A stretch of 64,000 nt of DNA from Actinoplanes sp. SE50/110 (GCF_900119315.1 NZ_LT827010.1:3195001-3259000), one strand, 5' to 3'. Numbered from the stretch's first letter, positions 42,411-50,481 are shown. Program-made: numbers and translations. Notes: a model not told the origin generated them from the letters alone.

Positions 42411-42956
42411 TCAGTGCGGGCTGACCCGCACCTCGGGCGCCGCCAGGCCCTCGAACCAGGCCGCCTCGCGCAGCGTGGCGAGCAGCCGCTGCCGACCCGC
42501 CTCGTCCTGCCGGTCGAGGAACAGGATGCCGTCCAGGTGGTCGGTCTCGTGCTGCATGCAGCGGGCCAGGATGCCGTCGCCGACCACCTGCACCGGGTCG
42601 CCCTGCTTGGTGAACCCGCGGGCGCTGACGTTCATCCGGCGCCGGGTGTCCAGGTAGATGCCGGGAATCGACAGGCAGCCCTCCGGCCCGTCCTGCTCCT
42701 CGTCGTCGGGGAACTCCAGCACCGGGTTGACCAGATGGTCGAGCCGCAGGTCGTTGCCCGGCAGGTCGGGATTGATCGCGAAGACCCGCAGGCTCACGCC
42801 GATCTGCGGGGCGGCGAGCCCGGCCCCGTGGGACCGCAGGAGCGTCTCGGTCAGGTCGCGCACGAGCCGGTCCAGCTCGGCGTCGAAGTCGGTCACCGGC
42901 TCGGCGACCCGCCGCAGCACGGGGTCACCCACTTTGCGAATGTCAACCACGGTCAC
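42411..42956 (-). CDS. def: peptide deformylase
   Basis: 181-residue metalloenzyme that removes the formyl group from new proteins. All three motifs are present: GAGLAAPQIG, EGCLSIPG (metal Cys) and HETDHLDG (two His and the catalytic Glu). The frame is open to 43058, but the GTG at 42956 gives the usual N-terminus and has TACGGT at -12 to -7 (leaderless). No fmt gene is adjacent, so this may be one of two deformylases. Confidence 0.93.
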   Translation of the reverse strand: MTVVDIRKVGDPVLRRVAEPVTDFDAELDRLVRDLTETLLRSHGAGLAAPQIGVSLRVFAINPDLPGNDLRLDHLVNPVLEFPDDEEQDGPEGCLSIPGIYLDTRRRMNVSARGFTKQGDPVQVVGDGILARCMQHETDHLDGILFLDRQDEAGRQRLLATLREAAWFEGLAAPEVRVSPH

Positions 42957-42962
42957 AGGGGA

Positions 42963-42968
42963 ACCGTA
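42963..42968 (-). promoter_or_regulatory. -10 box TACGGT of the leaderless def gene
   Basis: TACGGT on the minus strand, -12 to -7 of the GTG at 42956, identical hexamer and spacing to the flavin reductase gene. Confidence 0.55.
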
Positions 42969-43163
42969 CTCCCCGGGCGGCCCGCGACACTGACATCCGT
43001 CACCGTCGAACCGTGACGATCGGGGGCGGTACCCGGCCGGGAACGTCCATAGTGTCATCGGCGCCCTGTCGGATCACCAAGTTCAGCCTGGTCGGCGGCG
43101 TGCACGTGGAACGGGTCTGATCGCCGGGTGTGCCCGGCGTCCGGTGGGGGTATCGCGTCGGAC

Positions 43164-44081
43164 GTGGACGATGAGCGCAAGGGCCCGGAGAAGGGCGACA
43201 GCACCTGGACCGTGATCGTGGCGGTCGCCGCCAACCTGGCGATCGCGATCGCGAAGATCGTGGCGGCGCTGCTGACCGGTTCGGCCTCCCTCTGGGCGGA
43301 GGCCCTGCACTCGGTCGCCGACACCGGCAACGAGGTGCTGCTGCTGATCGGGCTGCGCAAGTCGCAGAAGGGGCCGGACGCCCGGCACCCGTTCGGCTAC
43401 GGCCAGGAACGCTACTTCTGGACGTTCCTGGCCGCGCTCGGCATCTTCCTGATCGGCGGCGTGCTGTCGATCGGCGAGGGCGTGCGCAGCCTGCTGGCCC
43501 CGGAGCCGGTCGACTCGTTCTGGGTGGGCGTCGGCGTGCTGGTCGTCGCCGCCGGTTTCGAGAGCTACTCCTGGTACACCGCGCACAAGCAGCTGCGCCG
43601 GGAGGCCGACGAGCGGGACCGGTCGATGCGCCACCACCTGCGGCACGCCTCCGACCCGAGCGCCACCACGGTCTTCCTGGAGGACACCGCCGCCCTGATC
43701 GGCCTGGCCGTGGCGCTGACCGCGCTGGTCCTGCACGAGACGACCGGCTGGGCCGGCTGGGACGCGGTCGGCAGCATCACCATCGGCCTGCTGCTGATCG
43801 TGGTCGCGTTCCTGCTGGCCCGCCGGTCGAAGGCACTGCTGCTGGACGAGTCCGCCCCGGCCGACGTGCTGGACCCGATCCGGGAGCGGGTGGACCGGCA
43901 GGACTGGGTGGCCCGGGTCGGTGACCTGCACGCGGTCTGGGTCGGCCCGTCCCAGCTGCTGGTCAACGTCCGGGTGACCCCGACCGACTCCGACGAGCTG
44001 GTCGAACGGGTCACCCGGTTGCGCCGGGACCTGCAGGACGACGACGTGATCGCACTGGTCACCGTGACCCTCGAAGCCTGA
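43164..44081 (+). CDS. cation diffusion facilitator family transporter
   Basis: 305 residues from the GTG at 43164 (GTG 43128 is also possible). Six-helix CDF metal exporter: LWAEALHSVADTGNEVLLL carries the HxxxD site of TM2, FLEDTAALIGLAVAL the ExxxD-type site of TM5, and HPFGYGQERYFW the conserved loop. It should export Zn, Co or similar divalent ions in exchange for protons. The C-terminal cytoplasmic domain (VARVGDLHAVWVGPSQLLVNVRVTP) is complete. It ends three bases before the convergent pectate lyase gene. Confidence 0.88.
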   Translation: MDDERKGPEKGDSTWTVIVAVAANLAIAIAKIVAALLTGSASLWAEALHSVADTGNEVLLLIGLRKSQKGPDARHPFGYGQERYFWTFLAALGIFLIGGVLSIGEGVRSLLAPEPVDSFWVGVGVLVVAAGFESYSWYTAHKQLRREADERDRSMRHHLRHASDPSATTVFLEDTAALIGLAVALTALVLHETTGWAGWDAVGSITIGLLLIVVAFLLARRSKALLLDESAPADVLDPIRERVDRQDWVARVGDLHAVWVGPSQLLVNVRVTPTDSDELVERVTRLRRDLQDDDVIALVTVTLEA

Positions 44082-44084
44082 CGC

Positions 44085-45593
44085 TCAGGACGCGTAGGTC
44101 TCGAACTCGGCGATCCGCGGCGTACCGGAAGCCGTGATGATCTTGAAAGTGATCCTGGTGAGCGACACGGCGGGGAAGGTGATCACACCGGATCCGCTGC
44201 CCGACGCGAGGACCGCGCCGGTCGCGCCGTTGAGGATCCGGTACGTCGTGACCGCGCTGCCGATCTCCCGGACGTTCACCCGGGAAACCGTGGTCGCCGA
44301 GCCCCACTTGATCGAGATGTCCCCGGTCGACCCGCTCGGCGACCAGTAGGTGCCCGCATCGCCGTCCTTGACGTTGCCGTAACTGGTGCCGCCCGCCTTG
44401 CTGGACCCGTCCGCCCCGGCGCCCAGGCTCAGGTTCGTCCCGCTCGGCGGCGTGGTGGCGGACGGCGTCGGGCTGCCGGTCGCGCTCGGGGAGGTGGTCG
44501 AGCATCTGCCGTCGGACACCTTCAGCCCGGTGTTCGCGCCGGCGGTCTGCCGCACGATCGCCGGCACGCAGGAGGCGGCGTCCAGCGTGTACGCGTACGG
44601 GATGCTCACGCTGGTGTTGGAGACCGGGTCCGGGCCGGCCGGGTTGGTCTCGCCGTCCGGTGCCGTCCACGTCACATTGTCGAAGATGTTCCCGCTGACC
44701 TGCCAGTATCCGGCCGCGTCGGTGTAGAAGGTGCCCAGCACGTTCTGCGAGTCCTGGAAGTAGTTGTTGTCCACCCGCGCCTTCGCCCCGGCCCGCGAGT
44801 TGATCCCGGACTTGTTCAGGCGCACGTAATAGTTGTTGTAGATGTGCGCGATGCCGCCCCGCAGCAGCGGCGTACGGGAGTCGATATTTTCATACAGATT
44901 ATGGTGGTACGTGATGTAGCCGTTGCCGAGGTCGCTCTCGCTGGAGCCCACCAGCCCGCCGCGGCCCGAGTTCCGCAGGGTGCTGTAGGACAGCGTCACG
45001 TACTGCGTGTTGTCCTTCATGTCGATCAGGCTGTCGTACCCCTGGGCCTCACCGCCGGAGGCCAGCAGGTTCACGTGGTCCACCCAGACGTTGCGGACGG
45101 TGCTCTCCATCCCGATCGCGTCCCCGCCGTTCGAGGTCGGCGAACCGGACTTCTTCACGTTCTGGATCTGCACGTTCTGGATGATGATGTTGCTGGAGTC
45201 CCGGATGTGGATGCCCAGCTGGTCGAAGACCGCCCCGGCGCCGACCCCGACGATGGTCACGTTGCTGACCTGCTTCAGTTCGATCTTGTCGGCCGCGGTG
45301 TTGCAGCCGGCGCCGGAGACCTTGGTCGTGTTGCCGTGGTTGATGGTGCCCTCGACCTGGATGACGATCGGGGTGCTGCTGGTGGCCCGGCTGCACAGCG
45401 CCTGATGGATCTGCGTGCCGGTGGTGGCATGCACGACCGCCCCGCCGGCGCCGCCGGTGGTCCCCCCGTTCTGGCCGGCGTAACCGGTGGCGCCGGCCGT
45501 CGCGGCGTTCGCCTGGGGGAGTGGCAGGGCGACGGCGATGACCCCGGCGGTGACGGCGGTCCCGGCCGCCGCGATGATGCGGTTTCTCTTCAC
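44085..45593 (-). CDS. secreted pectate lyase (PL1) with C-terminal discoidin-like domain
   Basis: 502-residue secreted enzyme that cleaves polygalacturonate by beta-elimination. Signal peptide to about residue 30 (ALPLPQANAA). The parallel beta-helix domain has GAVVHATTG, IQVEGTIN, IGVGAG-like IVGVGAGAVF, NVWVDHVNL (conserved vWiDH motif), SLIDMKDNTQYVTLSYS and RTPLLRGGIAHIYNNYY. After a Ser/Thr/Pro linker (about 360-390) a C-terminal F5/8-type carbohydrate-binding domain follows. AAGGAG precedes the GTG at 45593. A promoter and a perfect 16-bp palindrome are upstream. Confidence 0.92.
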   Translation of the reverse strand: MKRNRIIAAAGTAVTAGVIAVALPLPQANAATAGATGYAGQNGGTTGGAGGAVVHATTGTQIHQALCSRATSSTPIVIQVEGTINHGNTTKVSGAGCNTAADKIELKQVSNVTIVGVGAGAVFDQLGIHIRDSSNIIIQNVQIQNVKKSGSPTSNGGDAIGMESTVRNVWVDHVNLLASGGEAQGYDSLIDMKDNTQYVTLSYSTLRNSGRGGLVGSSESDLGNGYITYHHNLYENIDSRTPLLRGGIAHIYNNYYVRLNKSGINSRAGAKARVDNNYFQDSQNVLGTFYTDAAGYWQVSGNIFDNVTWTAPDGETNPAGPDPVSNTSVSIPYAYTLDAASCVPAIVRQTAGANTGLKVSDGRCSTTSPSATGSPTPSATTPPSGTNLSLGAGADGSSKAGGTSYGNVKDGDAGTYWSPSGSTGDISIKWGSATTVSRVNVREIGSAVTTYRILNGATGAVLASGSGSGVITFPAVSLTRITFKIITASGTPRIAEFETYAS

Positions 45594-45621
45594 GATGCGG
45601 CGCTCCTTGGGGATGGGATGC

Positions 45622-45637
45622 AGGAAAGCGCTTTCCT
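45622..45637. promoter_or_regulatory. 16-bp perfect palindrome upstream of pectate lyase (operator candidate)
   Basis: AGGAAAGCGCTTTCCT is fully self-complementary and resembles LacI-family sites with a central GC step. It lies at about +9 to +24 of the predicted transcript. Confidence 0.75.
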
Positions 45638-45652
45638 ATGCTGGTGTGACCG

Positions 45653-45681
45653 AGCATAGAAGCCCAGCGATTAACAAACAA
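45653..45681 (-). promoter_or_regulatory. sigma-70-like promoter of the pectate lyase gene
   Basis: On the minus strand TTGTTT (45681-45676), a 17-base spacer and TATGCT (45658-45653); start near 45646. Two TTGCATTT copies (45695-45702 and 45705-45712 on the plus strand) lie just upstream, one helical turn apart, and may bind an activator. Confidence 0.55.
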
Positions 45682-45754
45682 GAAACACGCCCGTTTGCAT
45701 TTTGTTGCATTTGACAGCGCGCCGAACCGCTCTTCCGGGCCGTTGCCGCCGTCC

Positions 45755-46055
45755 CGCTGGGCTCCGCGCACACCCGCGCGCTGGGCTCCGTGCACACCCG
45801 CGCGCTGAGCGCTGCGGACATCACGGCGTGCGCTTGGCTCTGCGGACACCGGCGCGCTTGGCCTCGCCGACATCGGCGCGCCTGGTCCCGTGGACACCAC
45901 GGCGCGCCTCGCCTCGCCTCGCGCAGCATGGCGCGCCTCGCCTCGCGCAGCATGGCGCGCCTCGCCTCGCGCAGCATGGCGCGCCTCGCCTCGCGCAGCA
46001 TGCCGCGCCTCGCCTCGCGCGCAGCACGGCGCGCCTCGCCTCGCCTCGCACGCAC
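45755..46055. repeat. 24-bp-period GC-rich tandem array, about 12 units
   Basis: Units begin at 45755, 45779, 45803, 45831, 45855, 45879, 45905, 45934, 45958, 45982, 46006 and 46032. Each starts CGCCTCG or CGCTTGG/CGCTGGG and usually ends CATGGCG or ACACGGCG. The four central units (45934-46031) are nearly identical and contain the palindrome GGCGCGCC; the outer ones have drifted. All six frames give low-complexity repeats, so it is probably noncoding. It fills the 750-base gap (45594-46350) between the pectate lyase and the SDR gene; the rest (46060-46350) is GT-rich on the plus strand and shows nothing recognisable. Confidence 0.85.
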
Positions 46056-46350
46056 CGCCTCGCGCGCCAAGCCCCGCGCAGAGGATGGTGTGCCGTTACG
46101 CCATATCGGACCGTCATGGCAGCCGCCCGGCGAGCGGTGTGATGGTGGTGGTCGCGTCCCAGGTGGAGGCGGTGGGATCCGCGGTTGGTGGCGCGGATGG
46201 TGGTGGGTGATGGTTTTCCTGGCGGCCTTTGCGGTGGCGCACCGTGGCGGGAGTGAGGGCGCGCTGCGGGGGACCGGTGGCGCTTGCTGCGCAGGTGGCG
46301 GCTTCCCGGTGAGGTGGTTTTGGTCGGGTGGTGCGGGGAATGCGGCGCGC

Positions 46351-47214
46351 ATGACGACGACCAAGGAAGATCGGCAGGCGGAGGAGCGGCAGCAGCAGCC
46401 GCCCGGGCACACCGGGCTGATGAACCGCAAGCCGGATCACGGGGAGGATTCCTACCGCGGGTCGGGTCGGCTCATCGGGAAGAAGGCGGTGATCACCGGG
46501 GGTGACAGCGGTATCGGGCGGGCGGTGGCGATCGCGTTCGCCCGGGAGGGCGCCGATGTGCTGATCTCCTACCTGCCGCAGGAGCAGGACGACGCGCGGG
46601 AGACCGCGGCGCAGGTGGAGGCGGCGGGCCGCCGGGTGGCGCTGGCGCCCGGCGACCTCACCGACCCGGCGCAGGGCGCGAAGATCGTCGAGCAGGCGGT
46701 GCGCGACCTCGGCGGGATCGACGTGCTGGTCAACAACGCGGCGTTCCAGATGACCCACGAGAGCGTCGAGGAGGTCACCGACGAGGAGTGGCAGCACACC
46801 TTCGACACCAATATCACCGCGATGTTCCGGCTGGTCAAGGCGGCGCTTCCGCATCTCGGCAAGGGCGCGTCGATCATCAACACCAGCTCGGTGAACTACG
46901 ACATGCCGAAACCGACACTGCTGCCGTACGCGACGACGAAGGGCGCGATAGCCAACTTCACCGCGGGGCTGGCGCAGATGCTCGGCAGCCGCGGGATCCG
47001 GGTGAACGCGGTCGCCCCCGGACCGATCTGGACGCCGCTGATCCCGTCGACGATGCCGCCCGAGCAGGTCGCGGAATTCGGCAAGAATACGCCGCTGGGC
47101 CGGGCCGGGGAGCCGGCCGAGGTGGCGCCGGTCTATGTGCTGCTCGCCTCGGACGAGGCCAGCTTCATCTCCGGCGCGATCATTCCGGTGACCGGCGGAA
47201 AACCTATCCTGTGA
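46351..47214 (+). CDS. SDR family oxidoreductase (YhdF/YghA-like)
   Basis: 287 residues from the ATG at 46351. The N-terminal extension HTGLMNRKPDHGEDSYRGSGRL is typical of the stress-linked SDR group around Bacillus YhdF and E. coli YghA. TGGDSGIG binds the cofactor; NNAA, NTSSVNY and YATTKGA give the Ser-Tyr-Lys catalytic set; the ending ASFISGAIIPVTGGKPIL is complete. Substrate unknown. The reading frame runs open into the upstream tandem array, which I consider an effect of GC content. A hairpin terminator follows. Confidence 0.9.
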   Translation: MTTTKEDRQAEERQQQPPGHTGLMNRKPDHGEDSYRGSGRLIGKKAVITGGDSGIGRAVAIAFAREGADVLISYLPQEQDDARETAAQVEAAGRRVALAPGDLTDPAQGAKIVEQAVRDLGGIDVLVNNAAFQMTHESVEEVTDEEWQHTFDTNITAMFRLVKAALPHLGKGASIINTSSVNYDMPKPTLLPYATTKGAIANFTAGLAQMLGSRGIRVNAVAPGPIWTPLIPSTMPPEQVAEFGKNTPLGRAGEPAEVAPVYVLLASDEASFISGAIIPVTGGKPIL

Positions 47215-47227
47215 TCACCCGGGAATG

Positions 47228-47258
47228 CGAAAGGGCCGCCGGTTCGGCGGCCCTTTCG
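47228..47258. terminator. 13-bp stem terminator between SDR and dps
   Basis: CGAAAGGGCCGCC and GGCGGCCCTTTCG with the loop GGTTC. It serves two convergent genes, and both arms end in a short A- or T-rich part. Confidence 0.8.
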
Positions 47259-47268
47259 TGCCCGGCAA

Positions 47269-47844
47269 TCAGCGCTTGGCGCGTTTCGCGGCGGTCTTCT
47301 CGTCGCGGACCCCGCTGGTCACCAGCGTCCCGTCCGCCGATTCCAGATGCGCCCGGACGAACCAGTGGAACTGCTCCAGCTGCCCGGCCTGCGCGATCAG
47401 CAGATCCTGGGTGACCGGGTCCGGCTCGTCGGTCTTCTCGATCGCCTCCCGGTGTGCCTCCAGCACCCCGCTGTAGACGATGTCGAGCGCGGCCAGGTGC
47501 GAGTTCGTGTCGGCGCGCCCGATCGAGTAGTCGTCCCAGGTGCGCTGCGCGACCAGCGCCCCCGGCGTGCCGACCGGCGAGCCGCCCAGCGTGGCGATCC
47601 GCTCGGCCACGTCGTCCACCATCACCCGGACCGCGTCGACCTGCGGGTCGAGCATCTGGTGCACGGCGATGAAGTGCGGGCCGACCACGTTCCAGTGCAC
47701 GTGCTTGAGGGTCAGCGCCAGGTCGTTGAGCGCGTTCAACCGGTCCTGCAGCACCGCGATGATCTCGCCGGCCACGTCGGGCTTGAGGCCCGGCACGGTG
47801 TAGCTCGGGCTCGTGTTGCTGACCGTTCGCTTGCGTGGGGGCAT
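47269..47844 (-). CDS. dps: Dps-family DNA-protecting ferritin
   Basis: 191-residue Dps protein, a dodecameric iron-storing miniferritin that protects DNA from oxidative damage. The ferroxidase motif is clear: LKHVHWNVVGPHFIAVHQMLDPQVDAVRVMVDDVAERI. LIAQAGQLEQFHWFVRAHLES is the final helix. The N-terminus (PPRKRT) and the C-terminal tail (KTAAKRAKR) are basic and could bind DNA. AAGGAG lies before the ATG at 47844. It runs in the same direction as the small repeat protein upstream. Confidence 0.92.
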   Translation of the reverse strand: MPPRKRTVSNTSPSYTVPGLKPDVAGEIIAVLQDRLNALNDLALTLKHVHWNVVGPHFIAVHQMLDPQVDAVRVMVDDVAERIATLGGSPVGTPGALVAQRTWDDYSIGRADTNSHLAALDIVYSGVLEAHREAIEKTDEPDPVTQDLLIAQAGQLEQFHWFVRAHLESADGTLVTSGVRDEKTAAKRAKR

Positions 47845-47908
47845 GCGCGTCTCACTCCTTCGTGCGGTTACGCCGTGGCATTTCCCCGGTGGGATCACCG
47901 GCAAACGA

Positions 47909-47950
47909 AAGGGGCGGGAAGGTGGGATCGAGCCCACATTCCCGCCCCTT
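47909..47950 (-). terminator. hairpin after the small repeat protein gene
   Basis: AAGGGGCGGGAA and TTCCCGCCCCTT form a 12-bp stem; the loop holds a second small stem GTGGG/CCCAC. It lies right behind the stop at 47958. Confidence 0.65.
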
Positions 47951-47957
47951 CCGCCGA

Positions 47958-48173
47958 TCAGACGTGCTGCGTCTCGGTGGTCGACGGATGCAATTCCGCC
48001 GTCGTCTTCCGGACGAAGCGGCCGGTGCTGGTACTGCGGTGCACCTCACGCTCGCCGCTGTTCTTGCCGACCCGCTCGGTGGTCGTGGTGCGCGGTTCGC
48101 GCTCCGCGGTGGACTGCTTGACGAAGCGCCCACTGCGCGCGCTGCGGTTCACATCGTGTTCCTTGCCGGCCAT
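47958..48173 (-). CDS. small basic protein with two 27-residue repeats
   Basis: 71 residues. It consists of two copies of one unit: NRSARSGRFVKQSTAE near residue 9 and HRSTSTGRFVRKTTAE near residue 45, each followed by a Thr-rich stretch ending in TERV or TQHV. Small actinobacterial proteins with the SGRFV motif are known only as hypothetical. GGAGG lies upstream of the ATG. It sits upstream of dps in the same direction, separated by a terminator, and may be stress-linked by association. Confidence 0.7.
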   Translation of the reverse strand: MAGKEHDVNRSARSGRFVKQSTAEREPRTTTTERVGKNSGEREVHRSTSTGRFVRKTTAELHPSTTETQHV

Positions 48174-48237
48174 GTCGCGTCATCCTCCTTCGTCGCTTGT
48201 CATTTCTCTTGCCCGACGGAGGCGAATGGAAACGTGT

Positions 48238-49080
48238 TCATGTGCCGATTCCGAGTCGCCCGGCGAGCGACGCGACGTCCAGGGCGGCCGGCGGCGGCCC
48301 CGGCGTCACCAGGGTGAGCCGCAGCAGGTGGCGCACCGGCGCGGCGGTCACCGTCTCCTCCGGGCGCGCGTGGATGCGGGCCAGGCACCCCGGGAGCAAC
48401 ACCGGGAGACGGTACGTCCGGGCCAGCCGCACCGCGGTCTCCGCCGTCGCCGCGGCCCGCGGTGCCGCGCCCAGCGTGGTCAGCCGCGCCCGCAGCACCT
48501 CGGCGGACATGTCGAACGTGTACACCACCACCTGCCGGTCCCGGTACGGCCGCCGTCCCCGCCCCGGCCCCGCCACCCCGGCCGGGAACAGCATCGCGTG
48601 CCCGTCGCGTCCGATCGGGGTCGCCACCACGCCCGGCGGCAGCACCACCTGCTCGGCGATCGCGACCACCGCCGCGTCCAGCGACCCCTCGGCCACCCAG
48701 GCGATCAGCCGGTCCCCGTGGTCGGCCACCTGGGTGACCGGCGGGTCCAGCGCCGGGAACAGCAGCGGCGCCAGGCTGGAGAACGTGCCGACCGACAGTG
48801 GTCGCTCGCGCGCCGCCGCCCGGGTCTGCTCCACCAACGTCGCCAGGTGCTGCAGGATGTGCGCCGCCCGCTCGGCCATCTCTCGCCCCGCCCCGGTCGG
48901 GCGCGCCCCGGTCGGATCCCGGTCGAAGAGCCGCTCACCGACCCGCCGCTCCAGCGCGGCCAGCCGCTGACTCGCCGACGGCTGACTGACCAGCAGCTCG
49001 CGCGCCGCCGCACCGACCGACCCGAGCCGCGCGATCGCGGTCACCAGGCGTAGATCGTCCACCTCCGGCAATGAACCCAT
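48238..49080 (-). CDS. LysR-family transcriptional regulator
   Basis: 280 residues from the ATG at 49080. The N-terminal winged helix is typical (DLRLVTAIARLGSVGAAARELLVSQPSASQRLAALERRVGERLFDR, residues 8-55), followed by a LysR substrate-binding domain (LSVGTFSSLAPLLFPALD, LDAAVVAI). TAGGGT at -12 to -7 predicts a leaderless mRNA. A palindrome of the LysR type overlaps the start. It is divergent from an MFS gene and probably regulates it. Confidence 0.88.
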   Translation of the reverse strand: MGSLPEVDDLRLVTAIARLGSVGAAARELLVSQPSASQRLAALERRVGERLFDRDPTGARPTGAGREMAERAAHILQHLATLVEQTRAAARERPLSVGTFSSLAPLLFPALDPPVTQVADHGDRLIAWVAEGSLDAAVVAIAEQVVLPPGVVATPIGRDGHAMLFPAGVAGPGRGRRPYRDRQVVVYTFDMSAEVLRARLTTLGAAPRAAATAETAVRLARTYRLPVLLPGCLARIHARPEETVTAAPVRHLLRLTLVTPGPPPAALDVASLAGRLGIGT

Positions 49081-49095
49081 AGGCACACCCTATGG
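49077..49095. promoter_or_regulatory. LysR operator candidate
   Basis: CCATAGG-N5-CCTATGG, perfect seven-base arms containing the T-N11-A pattern of LysR sites. It overlaps the lysR start codon and its TAGGGT box (49092-49087), as expected for autoregulation. Confidence 0.65.
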
Positions 49096-49153
49096 CTGCC
49101 GGGCACTCCCTGCCGGCTACCCACGGTCACCGGAGGGCGGCAGCCTCGAGGGC

Positions 49154-50428
49154 ATGAGGGACTACCGCGACCTGGCCGCGCTGCTGCTCACCACCTTCGT
49201 CAGCTGGTTCGGGCAGCGCCTGACCGCGGTCGCGTTGCCACTGGTCGCGCTGGCCGCCACGGGATCCGCGGGCAGCACCGGCCTGGTCGCCGGCGCGGCC
49301 GGCCTGCCGCTGGTCACCGCCGGCTGGTGGGCCGGCCCGCTGCGCCGCCGGGTCACCACCGGGCGATCGCTGAGCGTCACCCTCGCCGCGCAGGCGGCCG
49401 GCCTGCTGATCGTCCCGGTGGCCGCGCTCCTGGGGCGGGTCACCGTCGTACCGCTGATCGCCGGAGGCCTCTTCGCCGGAGTGGCCGCCGCCGTGGCCGG
49501 CCCCGCCCGCCAGGCCCTGACCGCGGACCTCGCCGACCGGATCGGCCCCGGCACCGCGGCCCGGGCCCTGGCCTGGCAGGACCTGGCGCACCGGGCCAGC
49601 ATGGTGATCGCCCCGCCGCTGGCCGCCGCGGCGGTCGCCGCCGGACACACCAACGCCTTGCTGTGGTCCGAAAGCGCCGGCATCGCCGTCGCTTCCGCGC
49701 TGCTGTCGGCCGTACGCGGTGACCCGGCCCCCGCCCGCGCCGCGACCCCTGCCCGAGTCCGCGTCCCCGCGGCCGCCTCTGTTCCCGCCCCCGTGCCCGC
49801 ACCGGAACCGGCGGCGTCCCTGCGCGCGGTCTGGCGCCGTCATCCGGACCTGCGCCGCGTCCTGGTGATGAGCGCGGCCGCCGGCCTGGTCTGGTTCGCC
49901 TTCACCCTCGGCCTGACCGTCCTGGGTGCCGGCTCGGGCCGCCCCGGCGTGCTGATCGCCGCCGGCATGACCGGTTACGGGGCCGGATCGATCGCCGGTG
50001 CCCTGCTCGCCCCGCTGCTCACCACCCGGCTCCCGGCCCTGCCCACCGCCGCCGCCGGCTGGATCATCCTGGGTCTGGCCTTCATCGCGATCGCCGCGGC
50101 CGCCGGCTCCGTCCCACTCATCGCCGGCTGCGCGGCGATCGGCGGCGCCGTCGTCCCCTTCGGCATCGCCGCCGCCAACACCCTGATCAGCACCCGCACC
50201 GCGGGTGCCGAACGCCGGGCCGCGTTCGCCGCGGAGAGCATCCTGCACGACGGCTCGGCCACGCTCGGCATGCTGCTGGGCGGCCCGCTGATCGCCCTGG
50301 CCGGCCCCCGCCCCACCCTGCTGGCCGCCGGCCTGCTGCAGATCGCCGTCGCGCTACCGGTCCTGCTCACCGCGCGCCGCGAGGTGACCGGCCGCGGCTG
50401 CCCGCCGCCGGTTACCGGTCCCGCGTAG
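49154..50428 (+). CDS. MFS transporter
   Basis: 424-residue twelve-helix transporter of the MFS_3-like exporter group. LTTFVSWFGQRLTAVALPLVALAATGSAGSTGLVAGAAGLP is the N-terminal pair of helices; a central Pro/Ala-rich loop (about 195-220) separates the halves. The ATG at 49154 lies 73 bases from the divergent lysR start, so the LysR protein is the probable regulator. Substrate unknown; an exporter role is likely. Confidence 0.83.
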   Translation: MRDYRDLAALLLTTFVSWFGQRLTAVALPLVALAATGSAGSTGLVAGAAGLPLVTAGWWAGPLRRRVTTGRSLSVTLAAQAAGLLIVPVAALLGRVTVVPLIAGGLFAGVAAAVAGPARQALTADLADRIGPGTAARALAWQDLAHRASMVIAPPLAAAAVAAGHTNALLWSESAGIAVASALLSAVRGDPAPARAATPARVRVPAAASVPAPVPAPEPAASLRAVWRRHPDLRRVLVMSAAAGLVWFAFTLGLTVLGAGSGRPGVLIAAGMTGYGAGSIAGALLAPLLTTRLPALPTAAAGWIILGLAFIAIAAAAGSVPLIAGCAAIGGAVVPFGIAAANTLISTRTAGAERRAAFAAESILHDGSATLGMLLGGPLIALAGPRPTLLAAGLLQIAVALPVLLTARREVTGRGCPPPVTGPA

Positions 50429-50481
50429 GGGTCGCCCGGGTCGTGGGATACCGGTTTCACCCCGTGGTCCGGCGGCCGAAA

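Noticed and set aside
45923..46031. CRISPR array
   Set aside because: The units are directly adjacent with no unique spacers and there are no cas genes in the window.
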